NCBI GenBank assembly: GCA_963715285.1
Contig: CAVQRU010000003.1
Span: 62,001 to 126,000 of the forward strand
DNA: 64,000 nt
Direction: 5' to 3'
Source of the DNA: Sva-07 sp963715285
GTDB taxonomy: Bacteria > Actinomycetota > Acidimicrobiia > Acidimicrobiales > Ilumatobacteraceae
In this document: one piece after another, positions 24,173 through 31,431 of the stretch
How positions within the stretch are numbered: the stretch's first letter is position 1
Layout: each line of letters starts with the position of its first letter
Notes under the pieces: model-generated
Told to the model about the DNA's origin: nothing
The model's database searches: none
Seen by the model: the letters and a program-made list of their open reading frames with translations, nothing else
Position numbers and translations under genes: made by a program

Positions 24173-25309
24173 GTGCTGAGTTCGTTCGACGACTTTCCGA
24201 TCCATCAGACGTCACACCCGATCGTGCAGACCGCGTCGACCGACATCAACCACTACGACCGGTACTTCTTCAACGGGTACACCAAGGACACGCGGCTCTT
24301 CTTCGCGCTCGCGATGGGGCTGTACCCGAACCGCCACGTCGCCGATGCATCGTTCAGCGTGGTGGTCGACGGCGGCACCGCCGACGCCCGCCAGATCAGC
24401 GTCCACGCCTCTCGCCGCGCGCCGACCGACCGGGCGGACGCGAACGAGGTCGGACCGATCCGCGTCGAAGTGCTCGAACCGCTGAATGCGCTGCGCCTCG
24501 TGGTCGAGGCACCCGAGCACGGACTGCGCGCCGACCTCACGTTCGTGCGGCGGTCGGCGCCGATCGAGGAGGACCACTTCCGCCAACAGATCGGACTTCG
24601 CGTCACGTTCGACTACACCCGGCTCACCCAGTTCGGCGGCTGGGAGGGCTGGATCGAGGTCGACGGCGAACTGACCGACCTCGCTCCCGGGGAGACCGTG
24701 GGCAGCCGCGATCGCTCGTGGGGGATCCGGCCGGTCGGCGAACGCGGCTCGACCGGCGCTCCGGTCGCCGACCCACAGTTCTTCTGGCTCTGGGCGCCGG
24801 TCAACTTCGACACGTTCTCGACGCACTTCGACGTGAACGAGTACTTCGACGGGAAACGGTGGCACGAGAGTGGTTTCGTGGCTCCGATCTCCGATCCCGA
24901 GGGCTCCCACCCGGCCGTGGCGATGCGTTCGGTCGACTACCGGATCACCTGGCGCCCCGGCACGCGGACCGCCTCGGCCTTCGAGCTGGTGATGACGCCC
25001 TGGGACGGCGAGACGTCGACGATTCGGCTCGAGCCGTTGTTCGAGTTCCACATGTCGGGCCTCGGCTACCTGTCGCCCGAGTGGTCCCACGGGGTGTGGA
25101 AGGGCGAACTCGCCGTGGGCGGCGAACGGTGGGAGCTGCCCGTCGACGATCCCGTGGCACCGCACAACGTCCACGTGCAGTCGATCGTGCGAGCGACCAC
25201 GTCGGGTGGCCTCGGCGACCACAGCGGACTCGGAGTGCTCGAACAACTCGCGATCGGTCGGCACGATCCCACGGGCCTCGAGGGCATCTTCGACGGCTTC
25301 GACGGCTGA
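24173..25309 (+). CDS. Conserved hypothetical protein, possibly AttH/CrtC lipocalin-like
   Basis: A 378-residue soluble protein without signal peptide or membrane segments. The beta-rich sequence and motifs SRDRSWGIRPVGERG, FFWLWAPVNFDTFSTHFDVNEY and LEPLFEFHMSGLGYLSPEWSHGVWKGEL recall two-domain AttH/CrtC lipocalin-like proteins of actinobacteria, whose function is mostly unknown. GTG 24173 lies 7 nt after TAGCGT. It is divergent from ctaA and convergent with the SDR gene, so the context gives no role. Confidence 0.7.
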   Translation: MLSSFDDFPIHQTSHPIVQTASTDINHYDRYFFNGYTKDTRLFFALAMGLYPNRHVADASFSVVVDGGTADARQISVHASRRAPTDRADANEVGPIRVEVLEPLNALRLVVEAPEHGLRADLTFVRRSAPIEEDHFRQQIGLRVTFDYTRLTQFGGWEGWIEVDGELTDLAPGETVGSRDRSWGIRPVGERGSTGAPVADPQFFWLWAPVNFDTFSTHFDVNEYFDGKRWHESGFVAPISDPEGSHPAVAMRSVDYRITWRPGTRTASAFELVMTPWDGETSTIRLEPLFEFHMSGLGYLSPEWSHGVWKGELAVGGERWELPVDDPVAPHNVHVQSIVRATTSGGLGDHSGLGVLEQLAIGRHDPTGLEGIFDGFDG

Positions 25310-25333
25310 GCGACCGACCGCCGCGCGCGATCG

Positions 25334-26125
25334 TCAGGTGTGACGGATCGTCATCCCACCGTCGACGGCGATCGTCGCACCGTTCACGTAGCTGGAGCTC
25401 GGCAGGCACAGGTTGAGCGTCATGTGTGCCACCTCCTCCGGGTCGCCGTAGCGACGCAGCGGGACGCGGCGCCGGGCGTAGGTCTCCTTCGCCTCGGTCG
25501 GTATCGCCTGGGTCATGCCGGTGTCGATCGGACCAGGGCAGATGCAGTTGACGGTCACACCGTGGCGACCGAGTTCGACCGCGAGACTCCGGGTGAGGCC
25601 GGTGACGCCCGCTTTCGAGGCGGCGTACGCGGCAAGGCCCGCGGTGGCGACGATCGACTCCGTCGACGCGATGTTGACCACGCGCCCCGCTCCCGACTCG
25701 ATCAGGTGCGCGGCGGCCAGGCGGACGAGCCGTGCATGCGAGGTGAGGTTGACATCGAGCGTCCGCGCCCAGTTGTCCTCGAACTCGGCCTCGTCCTGGA
25801 ACGCCGAGTTGACCAGTGAGACACCGGCGTTGTTGACGACGATGTCCAGGCGCCCCGCCCAGGCGATCGTGTCGTCGACGAGCGATCGCAACCGGGCGAG
25901 ATCTCCGACGTCGCACGGCACCCCCAGTGCCGATGTCTCGCCGTGCGCCGAGCGGATCTCGTCGACGACCGCAGCAACGCGGTCGGGCGTCAGGTCGGCG
26001 ACCACGACGCGGGCTCCTTCGTCGGCGAACAGCCGAGCGGTGGCGAGGCCCATCCCACTGGCGGCGCCGGTGACGATCGCCGCTCTGCCCTCGATCGACC
26101 TCGACAGCCGACTCAGACGCGTCAC
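25334..26125 (-). CDS. SDR family NAD(P)-dependent oxidoreductase
   Basis: A 263-residue classical short-chain dehydrogenase/reductase. The cofactor site is TGAASGMGLA, and DVGDLARL and NNAGVSLVN follow. The catalytic Ser is in NIASTESIV and the YxxxK in AAYAASKAG; CPGPIDTGM and VDGGMTI close the fold. DLTPDR after the second strand suggests NAD(H) preference. The substrate is unknown. The start at GTG 26125 is set by its 4-nt overlap with the stop of a short upstream frame; GTG 26134 is also possible. Confidence 0.88.
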   Translation of the reverse strand: MTRLSRLSRSIEGRAAIVTGAASGMGLATARLFADEGARVVVADLTPDRVAAVVDEIRSAHGETSALGVPCDVGDLARLRSLVDDTIAWAGRLDIVVNNAGVSLVNSAFQDEAEFEDNWARTLDVNLTSHARLVRLAAAHLIESGAGRVVNIASTESIVATAGLAAYAASKAGVTGLTRSLAVELGRHGVTVNCICPGPIDTGMTQAIPTEAKETYARRRVPLRRYGDPEEVAHMTLNLCLPSSSYVNGATIAVDGGMTIRHT

Positions 26126-26187
26126 GATGTCCACCGGCGCCGGGTCCCACCGATGCCGAGAACGTCGAGTTCGATCCACTCAGCCAT
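26122..26187 (-). CDS. Possible 21-codon leader ORF before the SDR gene
   Basis: ATG 26187 lies 6 nt after TACGGT (26199-26194), so a leaderless transcript would begin at this codon. The frame encodes 21 residues (MAEWIELDVLGIGG, then Arg-rich RRRW and TS) and ends at TGA 26122-26124, overlapping the SDR GTG by 4 nt. It may be a translated leader that couples to the SDR, or a remnant. It has no known homolog that I recognise. Confidence 0.4.
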   Translation of the reverse strand: MAEWIELDVLGIGGTRRRWTS

Positions 26188-26193
26188 GCGCGA

Positions 26194-26199
26194 ACCGTA
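26194..26199 (-). promoter_or_regulatory. -10 element of the leader ORF-SDR unit
   Basis: TACGGT ends 6 nt before ATG 26187, not before any plausible SDR start; this supports translation of the short ORF. Confidence 0.5.
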
Positions 26200-26282
26200 C
26201 CGCGACCTCGGGTGACGGCTCGGGCCGAGTCCGTTCCGATGGTCGATCGGGGGTTCCCGACGGCGGTCGGTGTCGATGGGAC

Positions 26283-26765
26283 TCAACCGGTGTCGGCTCC
26301 GGGGACGCATCCGAAGCCATCGTGGTCGGTGTCGAGGCCGTGTCGATCGGGTGGTACGACCACGAATGCGGTCGCGCCGATGTTGCTGCAGTCGAGATCC
26401 TCCTCATCGTTGCGAAGGCACATCGCCGGGTACGACGGATCGCAGCTCGAATCGGTGGTCGTGGTCGGCGCCGCTGCCCGTGCGGCGAGGAGGGCGCGTT
26501 GTGTGGCGTCCCAGTCCGCGCTGATCCGGGCCAGTCGCTCGGGCTCGTCCGTCGCCATGGCGGTGCAGGTTGCACGCAGCACCGCGTCGTCCTCGCCGGC
26601 GGCACTCCAGCGCTCAGCGTCGTCCGGGTCGCCGACGAACGCACCGAACTTCGTCGCCTCGACGCACGACTGGATGCGAGCGTCGCGTGCGCCGTCACCG
26701 CACCCAGCGAGGATCGACGCCGCCAGCGCAACCACGCCGACGGAGACCGGGCCGAGCCTGCTCAT
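26283..26765 (-). CDS. Lipoprotein with excalibur-like calcium-binding C terminus
   Basis: A 160-residue secreted lipoprotein: signal peptide MSRLGPVSVGVVALAASILAGC with lipobox LAGC (Cys22). A helical middle region follows (about 23-100). The Cys-rich C-terminal part (about 105-157; DPSYPAMCLR, EDLDCSNIGATAF) ends in DTDHDGFGCVPG, an excalibur-type Asp-rich loop with paired cysteines. The role at the cell surface is unknown. It is a single gene between the SDR leader and the methyltransferase. Confidence 0.8.
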   Translation of the reverse strand: MSRLGPVSVGVVALAASILAGCGDGARDARIQSCVEATKFGAFVGDPDDAERWSAAGEDDAVLRATCTAMATDEPERLARISADWDATQRALLAARAAAPTTTTDSSCDPSYPAMCLRNDEEDLDCSNIGATAFVVVPPDRHGLDTDHDGFGCVPGADTG

Positions 26766-26807
26766 GCACCATTGTCGGCAGGGCGTCGGCCGACCTTGAC
26801 CAGTGCG

Positions 26808-27893
26808 TCAGCGACGCACCTCGTAGAACGAGTTGACCGAGTGCTCGACACCGAGCGTCCGGAATCGCGTGAATCCCGCCGCGTGCGCCATCTCCCGCGC
26901 GCGCGACTCGGGCAGGCCGAGCGTGCCCAGCCCGGCGCCGTCCGGCTGCGACAGCGCCGACGACATGCACGACAACACGCTGATGCCGTACATCAGCGGC
27001 GCCATCGGGTTCTTCTCGACGTTCTCGGCGAAGGTGTCGCGGCCTTTGATGTCGACGAGCAGCCAGGTGCCGTCCGGAGCGAGCGCGTCCGAGATCGCAT
27101 GGATCATGCCCTGAGGGTCGGTCATGTCGTGGATGCAGTCGAACGTCGTCACGAAGTCGACCGACTGATCGACGGGCAGTGGTTCGTCGCGCGGATCGAC
27201 GAACCGGACGTTGTCGGCGTGTTCCTCGCGTCGGCGGTGTTCCGCACGCTCGAGTGCGTACTGCGAGATGTCGTAGCCGACGAATCGGCTGTTCGGGAAC
27301 GCGTCGGCCATCAGCAGCACCGCTCCCCCGGCGCCACAGCCGATGTCGGCCACCGTGATGCCGGCGCGGAGCCGTTCGACCACCCCGTCGAGTTCGGGCA
27401 ACACGGTGGGGATCAGGTGATGACGGTTCCACGGTTCGAAGCTGCGCTCGATGCCGACGGCGCCTTCGGGTCCGTGGCTGTCGTAGTCGTGGCCGAGGCC
27501 GCTGCGGAAGCTGTCCGGCATCACCTCGAGCGCCGCCATCGTCTGCGGGAATCGATGGAACATGCCCATCCCGAACGCCGGATGATCGGGCGACGCCAGC
27601 ACGGCGACCGCCTCCGGCGTCAACCAGAACCGCTCCGGCGTGGCGGCGGTGTCGACGGCGATCAGTTTCGCCGCGGCCTGGTTGTACGCCCACTCGCGAA
27701 CCCACCGTTCGTCGAGTCCGGTGTGGTCGGCGAGTTCCTGCGTCGACAGCGGCTCGGCCGCCGCCGCCAGCGCGGCGTAGAGACCGAGCCGGTCACCCAG
27801 GTGGATCATGCCCGCGGTCACGGCCCCACTGAGTTGGGTGAAGACGGAGAACGAGTAGAACTTCAGTCGATCGGGATCGGGAGCTTCGGCCAT
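26808..27893 (-). CDS. Class I SAM-dependent methyltransferase with N-terminal winged helix
   Basis: A 361-residue methyltransferase. The N-terminal region (about 20-95; LGLYAALAAAAEPLSTQELADHTGLDERWV) is a winged-helix dimerisation-type domain as in O-methyltransferases. The Rossmann domain has VADIGCGAGGAVLLMA (SAM motif I), GYDISQYALERAE and TTFDCIHDMTDPQG. The C-terminal AHAAGFTRFRTLGVEHSVNSFYEVRR is usual in this group. The methyl acceptor is unknown. ATG 27893 follows TACCTT by 6 nt. Confidence 0.85.
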   Translation of the reverse strand: MAEAPDPDRLKFYSFSVFTQLSGAVTAGMIHLGDRLGLYAALAAAAEPLSTQELADHTGLDERWVREWAYNQAAAKLIAVDTAATPERFWLTPEAVAVLASPDHPAFGMGMFHRFPQTMAALEVMPDSFRSGLGHDYDSHGPEGAVGIERSFEPWNRHHLIPTVLPELDGVVERLRAGITVADIGCGAGGAVLLMADAFPNSRFVGYDISQYALERAEHRRREEHADNVRFVDPRDEPLPVDQSVDFVTTFDCIHDMTDPQGMIHAISDALAPDGTWLLVDIKGRDTFAENVEKNPMAPLMYGISVLSCMSSALSQPDGAGLGTLGLPESRAREMAHAAGFTRFRTLGVEHSVNSFYEVRR

Positions 27894-27899
27894 CTCGCG

Positions 27900-27905
27900 A
27901 AGGTA
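27900..27905 (-). promoter_or_regulatory. -10 element of the methyltransferase gene
   Basis: TACCTT ends 6 nt before ATG 27893, with no Shine-Dalgarno sequence. Confidence 0.5.
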
Positions 27906-27927
27906 GATCGTGGGTGGGCGTCGCCTC

Positions 27928-28605
27928 TCAGCGGGTCCGATCCTCGCGCTCGAGATGTTCGAGGTCGCTCAGCTTGGTGAGCGTGAAGGTGTAGCCGTCC
28001 TCGAGCGGCATCGCTTCGACGCGACTGACCGAGGTGTGGCCGAGCACGAAACGATCCCACTCCCACGGTGTCGGTTCCAGTCCGAGGAGGTGTCCGATGG
28101 TGACCGAGTTCGTCCCGGCGTGCGCGATCAGGGCGATCCGGGCACCCGGCTCGGCGATGCTCCAGATCGGGAGGTCCATCTCCGTGCGGATCACGCCGCG
28201 GTCCGACAGGAACGTCGACGCACCGGCCCGGATTCGGGTCACGAAGTCACGCACCGACTCACCGCCGTGCAGTCCGTGCCAGCGATCCTCGGCCTTTCGG
28301 CCCTTCAGTTCTGCGTACGCCTCGGCCGCCTTCTCGGCCGGCGTGCCGTGCCAGACCGGGTCGCGGATCTCCTCCAGCCACGGATCGATGACCTCGGATC
28401 GGGCGAAGGCCTCGAGCAGCGGCGCCGCCGTCTGGCGGGCGCGCACGAGCGGCGACACGAGCACCTCGTCGAACTCCTCGGCGCGGAGCGCGTCCGCGAG
28501 CCGCTGCGCCTGCCGGTGGCCGAGGTCGGTGAGCGGTGGGTCCACCACCGTCAGACCCTCTCGAACCCACTCGGGTTCGCCGTGACGGATCAGCACGATC
28601 TCCAT
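27928..28605 (-). CDS. Histidine phosphatase family protein
   Basis: A 225-residue branch-1 histidine phosphatase with the catalytic RHG at 7-9 (VLIRHGEPEW), DLGHRQAQRLADAL, VSPLVRARQTA, a catalytic-acid region in LHGGESVRDF and the second catalytic His in ALIAHAGTNSVTIGHLLG. The substrate is unknown. It is a different subgroup from the phosphatase at 7274. ATG 28605 follows TAGTGT by 8 nt; a longer upstream frame is not supported. Confidence 0.87.
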   Translation of the reverse strand: MEIVLIRHGEPEWVREGLTVVDPPLTDLGHRQAQRLADALRAEEFDEVLVSPLVRARQTAAPLLEAFARSEVIDPWLEEIRDPVWHGTPAEKAAEAYAELKGRKAEDRWHGLHGGESVRDFVTRIRAGASTFLSDRGVIRTEMDLPIWSIAEPGARIALIAHAGTNSVTIGHLLGLEPTPWEWDRFVLGHTSVSRVEAMPLEDGYTFTLTKLSDLEHLEREDRTR

Positions 28606-28613
28606 GACCTCCG

Positions 28614-28619
28614 ACACTA
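28614..28619 (-). promoter_or_regulatory. -10 element of the 28605 phosphatase
   Basis: TAGTGT ends 8 nt before ATG 28605 and decides the start. Confidence 0.5.
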
Positions 28620-28645
28620 CGGCCGTCGCACCCGTCCCGACCGTC

Positions 28646-28767
28646 GAGTCTGCGTCGGCGCAGATCCTGAGTGCCGATGTTGTCGCCGACACAAACACCC
28701 CGGCCCGAGTCTGCGTCAGCGCCGACGGCAGATTCGGACATTGTCGCTGACACAGAACCTCGGGGTG
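28646..28767. repeat. Imperfect 61-bp direct repeat, two copies
   Basis: Copies start at 28646 and 28707. Both begin gagtctgcgtc and carry ttgtcgcYgacaca 34 nt later (28680, 28741); the middle differs. Each copy holds small dyads (TCTGCG/CGCAGA; TGTCG/CGACA). It lies between divergent promoters. Confidence 0.7.
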
Positions 28768-28815
28768 TCGGTCGGTCGAGCGCGCGGGCCCGGTCGGGGT
28801 GTACGCGTCCACCGA

Positions 28816-28821
28816 TAGCTT
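28816..28821 (+). promoter_or_regulatory. -10 element of the DUF2510 gene
   Basis: TAGCTT ends 7 nt before GTG 28829. Confidence 0.5.
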
Positions 28822-28828
28822 GCCGCCA

Positions 28829-29590
28829 GTGACGAACGCAACGGGCGCCGAGCCTGGCTGGTACGCCGATCCCATGCGGCGCTACGAACACCGCTACTAC
28901 AACGGGCGGGAGTGGACCGCCGACGTCGCCACCGGCGGGCAGCGTTTCGTCGATCAGCTCGGACTGGAGCCGACCGGCGGCGGGCCGACCACCGGGCCGC
29001 CAGGTCTCGCGGACACGCCGCCACGATCGGGTACGAACGCAGCCGCGACCACGGCCATGGTGCTCGGCATCGTTGCGGTGTCGGTCGCGTGGCTGCCCTT
29101 CCTCGTCGTGGTCGGGGTGCTCGCCGCGGTGATCGCGATCGTGTTCGGCGTGATCGGTCTGCGACGCTCACGTGTCACGGGGACCGGCCGTTCGTTCGCC
29201 GTCGCCGGCCTCACCACCGCCGTCGCTGCGCTCGCGGCCGCCGTCATCGGCGTCGTGCTGACCGGAACCGTGCTCGACGTGTACGACGACTACCTGAACC
29301 CTGCACCGAACGCGGTCGACGTCACCTCGTGCGAGCTCCAGGGCGCACGGGCGACCATGACCGGAGAGATCACGAACACCGGCGAACGGGTGGCGGACTA
29401 CTCGGTGCTGGTCGGCTTCGTTCGTCCGGGCACCGACAACACACACCGGACCAAGCGTGTCGACGTCGACGACGTCGCCCCTGGTGCCACGTCCGAGTTC
29501 ACCGCCCAGAGTCAGGTCGACCTCGACGACATCGACTGCATCGTCGTCGAGGTCAACGGACCACTGCCCTTCGGCATCAGTGTGGACTGA
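28829..29590 (+). CDS. DUF2510/DUF4190-type membrane protein
   Basis: A 253-residue protein. The N terminus has a DUF2510 motif (GWYADPMRRYEHRYYNGREWT, about 9-30, with the last Trp-Thr typical). A Gly/Pro linker leads to a two-helix DUF4190-like segment (about 75-155; VLGIVAVSVAWLPFLVVVGVLAAVIAIVFGVIGL). The C-terminal part (about 165-253) is an extracytoplasmic Ig-like domain resembling FxLYD (TGEITNTGERVADYSVLVGF). It probably sits in the membrane with the last domain outside; the function is unknown. GTG 28829 follows TAGCTT by 7 nt. Confidence 0.8.
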   Translation: MTNATGAEPGWYADPMRRYEHRYYNGREWTADVATGGQRFVDQLGLEPTGGGPTTGPPGLADTPPRSGTNAAATTAMVLGIVAVSVAWLPFLVVVGVLAAVIAIVFGVIGLRRSRVTGTGRSFAVAGLTTAVAALAAAVIGVVLTGTVLDVYDDYLNPAPNAVDVTSCELQGARATMTGEITNTGERVADYSVLVGFVRPGTDNTHRTKRVDVDDVAPGATSEFTAQSQVDLDDIDCIVVEVNGPLPFGISVD

Positions 29591-29607
29591 TCGCCGAATC
29601 CGACCCC

Positions 29608-31431
29608 TCAGACGGTGGTGGCCGAGACCCAGGCGTCGTACAGGCGGCGGTACACGCCGTCACGCGTGATCAGGTCATCGTGGTGGCCGTCCTCGACGAG
29701 GACGCCGTGGTCGAGCACCAACACCCGATCGGCGCGAGCGGCCGTCGACAGCCGGTGCGCGATGGCGATCGTGGTCCGAGACGCCGCGAGCCGTTCGAGG
29801 GCCCGGGCGATGCGAACCTCGGTGAGCGCATCCACCGACGATGTCGCCTCGTCGAGGATCAGCACGTCGGGATCTGCGAGACCGGCGCGAAGCAGCGCCA
29901 CCAGCTGCCGCTCCCCCGCCGAGAGTTGGTCGCCGCGCTCGCCGACCCGCGTCGACAGCCCCTCGGCCAGTGAGTCGACCCAGTCCTGCACGCCGAGGTC
30001 GGCGACGACCTGTTCGACGTCGCGGTGCTTGGCGTGTTCCCAGGCGAAGGCGATGTTCGCCTCGACGGTGTCGTCGAAGAGGAAGGGCTCCTGCGACACG
30101 ACCACGAGCCGGCTGCGCAGCTCCGCGCGGCTCACCCGTCGCAGTGGCACGCCGCCGAGGTCGATCTCGCCGATCGTCGGGTCGGCGAACCGTGCGATCA
30201 GGCGACCGAGTGTGGTCTTGCCCGAGCCGGTCGAGCCGACCAGCGCCACCTGCTGGCCGGCGGGAATGGTGATGTCGAGGTGCTTGAGGACCGCATCGTC
30301 GGCGCTGTCGTCCGAACGGCTCCGGTAGGCGAACGTCACGTCGCGGATGTCGATCTGCAGCTTGCCCGCCGGGAGCGGGATCGGATCGTCGGGCTCCGGC
30401 GGCCCGACCGGCATGTCGAGCACCGACAGCACGCGACGGAGTCCGGCCACCGCCATCTGCGTGGTGTCGATGATCTCCGTGAACTCCGCGATCGGCTCCA
30501 GGAACCGGTACGTGAGGAACATGAAGCCGATGAGCGCTCCAGCGGTGAGCCCGCTCGCCGGACCCATCCAGACACCGACCCCGACGACTGCGCAGACCGT
30601 CAAGGCCGAGAAGACCTCACCCGACGGGAACAGGAACGCCCCCAGACGGGCGGCCTTGATCTGGGCGGTCGTCTTGACGGCGACGGCCTCGCGGACGTCG
30701 GCGGCCATCGTCGCCCCGGCACCGTAGGCCCGGATCGTCGGCGCGCCCGACACGACCTCGGCGATCGTGCCCAGCATCTGACCGTTGCCGTGCCTCGCCC
30801 GGTCGTAGGCGACCAACAGGCGAGCCTGCACGAAGCGCAGCACGAACACCAACGGCAGCGCGACGACGAATGCCACGAGGGCGAGCTGCCAGTTGATGGC
30901 GAGCATCACACTGGCCACGATCAGCATCAGCGTGCCGTCGATCAGCCAGGCGAGGCCACCCCACTGGAAGAACTGGGCGAGCGTCTCGATGTCGCTCGTG
31001 ACACGCGCGACCAGTCCGCCCCGACGTTCGTCGTTGTGGTCGGCGAGGCTGAGCTGGTGGATGTGGCGGATCAGCCGTACCCGAAGATCATGGAGGGCGC
31101 GTTCGCTGCGCTCGCCGAGGCGCAGCGCGGCCGTCCGGTAGGCGAGGCCGGACACGAGGACGGCGACGACGGCGACCAACGCCATCTGCACGATCACGTC
31201 CAGTTGGACCTGGCCGTCGGCGAGGCCGTTGTCGATCGCCTGTTGGATCAACAGCGGCACCACGACACGCCCGGCAGCGCCGATCGCGGCCAACAGCCAC
31301 GTGACCCCCAGCCCCTGTCTCAGGATCGGTGCGGTCTCGAGGCCCCGGCCGATCGTGCGAACTGCCGAGTCCTCGCCGCTCGGCGACATCGTCCCCGCCT
31401 TGACCGCGATGGTGGGATCGAGCACGCTCAC
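29608..31431 (-). CDS. ABC exporter subunit with canonical nucleotide-binding domain
   Basis: A 607-residue half-transporter: six membrane helices (about 35-330) then an ATPase domain. Walker A GSTGSGKTT is near 397, and the signature LSAGERQ near 502 differs from LSGGQ. Walker B VLILDEATSS has the catalytic Glu, and AIAHRLST is the H-loop. It overlaps the preceding half-transporter by 4 nt (GTGA), so the pair should form a heterodimeric type IV exporter. The substrate could be a lipid, drug or peptide and is not predictable. Confidence 0.92.
   Translation of the reverse strand: MSVLDPTIAVKAGTMSPSGEDSAVRTIGRGLETAPILRQGLGVTWLLAAIGAAGRVVVPLLIQQAIDNGLADGQVQLDVIVQMALVAVVAVLVSGLAYRTAALRLGERSERALHDLRVRLIRHIHQLSLADHNDERRGGLVARVTSDIETLAQFFQWGGLAWLIDGTLMLIVASVMLAINWQLALVAFVVALPLVFVLRFVQARLLVAYDRARHGNGQMLGTIAEVVSGAPTIRAYGAGATMAADVREAVAVKTTAQIKAARLGAFLFPSGEVFSALTVCAVVGVGVWMGPASGLTAGALIGFMFLTYRFLEPIAEFTEIIDTTQMAVAGLRRVLSVLDMPVGPPEPDDPIPLPAGKLQIDIRDVTFAYRSRSDDSADDAVLKHLDITIPAGQQVALVGSTGSGKTTLGRLIARFADPTIGEIDLGGVPLRRVSRAELRSRLVVVSQEPFLFDDTVEANIAFAWEHAKHRDVEQVVADLGVQDWVDSLAEGLSTRVGERGDQLSAGERQLVALLRAGLADPDVLILDEATSSVDALTEVRIARALERLAASRTTIAIAHRLSTAARADRVLVLDHGVLVEDGHHDDLITRDGVYRRLYDAWVSATTV

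Noticed and set aside
25515..27980. Long plus frame opposite the SDR, lipoprotein and methyltransferase
   Set aside because: All three minus-strand genes show clear motifs; the plus frame is a shadow.
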